DNA from: Chitinophagaceae bacterium
GTDB taxonomy: Bacteria > Bacteroidota > Bacteroidia > Chitinophagales > Chitinophagaceae
Reading direction: 5' to 3'
DNA: 8,908 nt
Assembly: GCA_003136915.1 (NCBI GenBank)
Contig: PLEB01000439.1
Location: 1-8,908, forward strand
Each line of letters begins with the position of its first letter. The stretch's first letter is position 1. Of this stretch, positions 7,368 through 8,908 are shown piece after piece. Position numbers and translations under genes: made by a program. The notes beneath the pieces are model-generated. The model was not told the origin of the DNA and searched no databases. It saw only the letters and a list, made by a program, of their open reading frames with translations.

Positions 7368-8380
7368 GCAGGCCACTTTATCTTTGACAAAGCAATGAAA
7401 GCTTGTTTTTCTATCTCTGCTGATTGATATAAGAAATCGCTCATCGTATTGAAATCCGATTGGCTACCCAGTCGTCCTTTATAAATGCCGGCTGCCTGCA
7501 CCGCAGCGGAGCGCCAGATGTCGCCGGACTTTGTGAATTCTTTGGAGATCTCTGCTAACTCATCCAGGCCATGGTATTCATAAGCCTGCTGCAGGAAGGC
7601 AGCGTAAATAAAGCGGAACCCGCCGCCTCCCGTCCCGATCTCTTCCTGCATTCTCACCAGTTGGGCCAGATAGCTGCCCGCTTTCTGAAGACCAAGTTTA
7701 TCCCGCCATCTGCGGATTCTTTTCGCCGTATAACGGATGCCACTAATGCCTGCAATATTGCCGTGAGCATGAAGCATATCCCTTATGTTCCGTTTAATGC
7801 CCGTACGAATGCCTTTTTTTATTTGTTCGGTGGTAACTATGCGTTTTTCTTTGGGATAATATAATTGTCCTCGTGGCGCAAATGCTCCTTTCGCAAACCG
7901 GACCCTTTCAAGTTCATAACTGCTCAGGGAAGTGGCCACTTCCATTACGGGATCACTGATCAGGTAATTGTCATCTTCTTTTCCGAATACAATCAGGTTA
8001 TGGGCGTTGAAATGAAAACGGTATTCTTTGGGAAAATAAGTGAGATAATAAACGCCCACCTGGCAACCGACCGGCTGACCCGCCTTCAGACAGGCCTGTA
8101 AAACTTTCTCCGCTTCTGCTTTTGATCTGAATTTTTTTCTTTCCACTGGTATTTCCAGCGCCTTGCAGGTTCTTTTAAAGATGAGTCCCGGCGCGGTTCT
8201 GAACGATATGGCCGGCCCATTATTTATTTTAATGAATGGGATATATATGAAAAACAAACCGGATCCTATTCCAAATGCCAGGGGCTCGTTGATCTGGTTT
8301 ACTCCATGGTGGCGAAGCAGGCTGGTGGTGACTCCATTTTCACAATGTGCTGACTGGATATGCTGAAAATCAAGTTTCAT
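7364..8380 (-). CDS. BtrH-like acyltransferase/peptidase-fold protein (BtrH_N plus DUF4872 type)
   Basis: The protein has 338 residues and resembles the family named after BtrH. That enzyme transfers a gamma-glutamyl-aminohydroxybutyryl group from the carrier protein BtrI to ribostamycin in butirosin biosynthesis. The N-terminal half has the features of a papain/C39-like fold: Cys13 in HCENGVTTSLLRHHG, His127 in FNAHNLIVFG and Asp143 in YLISDP, a plausible triad in the right order. The C-terminal half (about 190-338) is a helical region with GTGGGGFRFIYAAFLQ and matches my memory of the DUF4872 extension. No signal peptide or membrane segment is evident, so it is probably cytoplasmic. It overlaps the preceding gene by 11 nt and the ABC ATPase by 4 nt. 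Encoded in the same operon as an ACP, it could take an acyl chain from that ACP and form an amide or ester. The acceptor is unknown. A hydrolytic or proteolytic role on the exported product is the main alternative. Confidence 0.82.
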   Translation of the reverse strand: MKLDFQHIQSAHCENGVTTSLLRHHGVNQINEPLAFGIGSGLFFIYIPFIKINNGPAISFRTAPGLIFKRTCKALEIPVERKKFRSKAEAEKVLQACLKAGQPVGCQVGVYYLTYFPKEYRFHFNAHNLIVFGKEDDNYLISDPVMEVATSLSSYELERVRFAKGAFAPRGQLYYPKEKRIVTTEQIKKGIRTGIKRNIRDMLHAHGNIAGISGIRYTAKRIRRWRDKLGLQKAGSYLAQLVRMQEEIGTGGGGFRFIYAAFLQQAYEYHGLDELAEISKEFTKSGDIWRSAAVQAAGIYKGRLGSQSDFNTMSDFLYQSAEIEKQAFIALSKIKWPA

Positions 8381-8777
8381 GTGCTTTCATGGTTTTTAGA
8401 TCCTGGATGCTTACTTCAAAGAGATCAGCATATTTCTGCAGTCTCGATTCAGAAAGCTTATCAAAACCTGAAGGTTTCAGATGCTTTTTCACTTGCCATT
8501 TCCAGAATCCTGTGTAGGCTGCAACGATAGGTATATCCATCACGTGGAGTTCCATAAAAAATAAAAGCGGACTTGCTTCTTTATCCGAAACACGTTGCCT
8601 TGCGGCCGCTATCCTTTGTTCTACGTCCTGCCAGGCTTTATCAAGTGCAGAAACCTTTACCTCCCATCCATTGCTCAATGCGGTTCCATACTTGCCGGTT
8701 TCGTCCACTGCATAGCAAATTTCTTTGGTAATTTTTCCCAGGGCACTGGGGTCCTGGGGGATATCTTCTTTTTTCAT
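8370..8777 (-). CDS. Conserved-looking small protein of unknown function, first gene of the operon
   Basis: I do not recognise this 135-residue protein with any certainty. It starts with ATG at 8775-8777 behind a weak AGG and ends inside the next gene, overlapping it by 11 nt, which implies coupled expression with the BtrH-like protein. It has no signal peptide. The middle (about 43-68) is a charged, probably helical stretch (WQDVEQRIAAARQRV). Next comes a more hydrophobic part (70-92; LLFFMELHVMDIPIVAAYTGFW), too polar for a clear membrane helix. The C-terminus (about 98-128) contains SESRLQKYADLFEVSIQDL, which has the rhythm of the second and third helices of a Xre-type helix-turn-helix, although a full domain is not evident. 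Being first in the operon and coupled to the BtrH-like gene, it may be a partner or chaperone of that enzyme, or a regulator. Both ideas are inference. Codon use and position make it a real gene. Confidence 0.75.
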   Translation of the reverse strand: MKKEDIPQDPSALGKITKEICYAVDETGKYGTALSNGWEVKVSALDKAWQDVEQRIAAARQRVSDKEASPLLFFMELHVMDIPIVAAYTGFWKWQVKKHLKPSGFDKLSESRLQKYADLFEVSIQDLKTMKAHET

Positions 8778-8792
8778 TACCTAGATATTATT

Positions 8793-8820
8793 GTTGACGG
8801 TTGACCGTTGACAGTTGACG
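8793..8820. repeat. Left heptamer array, four GTTGACN units
   Basis: Four direct 7-bp units GTTGACN run head to tail, with N = G, C, A, G, followed by a degenerate GTTAC. The array lies 16-43 bp upstream of the start of the first operon gene. If the proposed promoter is right, it is transcribed as part of the 5' untranslated leader, where it reads as NGTCAAC units. Its sequence is the reverse complement of the right-hand array at 8875-8908. Confidence 0.9.
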
Positions 8821-8849
8821 GTTACTCTGTGAAGAATTTAGCATTTATT

Positions 8850-8880
8850 AAAAGTTAAGTGTAAATAGAAAGCCTGTCAA
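8850..8880 (-). promoter_or_regulatory. Candidate promoter of the biosynthetic operon
   Basis: On the minus strand, TTGACA (8880-8875) is followed after 17 nt by TAACTTTT (8857-8850). Bacteroidota promoters recognised by the primary sigma factor have a TTG near -33 and TAnnTTTG near -7. Here TTG and TAACTTTT are 20 nt apart, and the second box matches at every specified position except the final G. Transcription would begin near 8843-8846 and give a leader of about 70 nt. The -33 element is the innermost unit of the right heptamer array. This is motif-based and tentative. Confidence 0.35.
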
Positions 8881-8908
8881 CCGTCAACCGTCAACCGTCA
8901 ACGGTCAA
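8875..8908. repeat. Right heptamer array, inverted relative to the left array, cut by window edge
   Basis: The 7-bp unit NGTCAAC is repeated with N = T, C, C, C, then a fifth unit GGTCAA reaches the window edge, so the array may continue. It is the reverse complement of the left array. Pairing the two, offset by one unit, gives about 20 matched bases with a single mismatch around a 54-bp AT-rich spacer (8821-8874). This could form a cruciform or a long RNA stem. The unit type resembles dispersed intergenic repeats in some Bacteroidota genomes, but this is recollection and was not tested. Confidence 0.88.

Noticed and set aside
7368..7376. GTG start for the ABC ATPase adding three residues
   Set aside because: The ATG at 7367 forms an ATGA overlap with the upstream stop and gives a normal N-terminus, so the rarer start codon is not needed.
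8815..8850. Divergent plus-strand promoter from the left array (TTGACG and downstream AT-rich sequence)
   Set aside because: No good TAnnTTTG box is found at the right distance, and no plus-strand gene is visible before the window ends.
8793..8908. CRISPR array
   Set aside because: The units are 7 bp, contiguous and without unique spacers, so this is a simple heptamer repeat.

Overview
This window most likely comes from a member of the Bacteroidota, probably near the Chitinophagaceae. The reasons are moderate GC content, weak or absent Shine-Dalgarno sequences, a possible TTG/TAnnTTTG-type promoter, and the gene families present. These include a BtrH_N/DUF4872-type protein next to an ABC-2 exporter and a ketosynthase/chain-length-factor pair, as seen around flexirubin- and aryl-polyene-type loci. 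This placement is inferred from gene content and was not tested by any search.

Every gene I can support lies on the minus strand, so transcription runs from right to left. The first part, 8777 to 2797, is a tightly packed seven-gene operon. In order it holds a 135-residue unknown protein, a BtrH-like papain-fold acyltransferase or peptidase, an ABC ATPase, an ABC-2 permease, an acyl carrier protein, a ketosynthase with a complete Cys-His-His triad, and a degenerate ketosynthase (chain-length-factor-like). Junctions are an 11-nt overlap, a 4-nt ATGA overlap, and gaps of 2, 2, 10 and 3 nt, which implies cotranscription and translational coupling. The simplest reading is a small specialised-metabolite locus. 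The ketosynthase pair and carrier protein would build an acyl or polyketide chain, the BtrH-like enzyme could move an ACP-bound acyl group to an acceptor, and the ABC pair would export the product. No ketoreductase, dehydratase, adenylating enzyme or phosphopantetheinyl transferase is in the window. The locus is therefore either a fragment of a larger cluster or depends on enzymes encoded elsewhere.

The second part, 2762 to 1, follows after a 34-nt gap. It holds a lipoprotein PQQ-dependent dehydrogenase with a cytochrome c domain inserted inside its propeller. Nine nt further on is the 5' part of a secreted inosine-uridine-type nucleoside hydrolase that runs off the left edge. These two look like a periplasmic or cell-surface catabolic pair. 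They may be read through from the biosynthetic operon but are not obviously part of its pathway.

The only sizeable noncoding stretch is 8778-8908, upstream of the first gene. It contains two arrays of a 7-bp unit (GTTGACN), in inverted orientation around an AT-rich 54-bp spacer. The right array reaches the window edge. A TTGACA in this array, with a TAACTTTT 17 nt downstream on the minus strand, is a plausible operon promoter.
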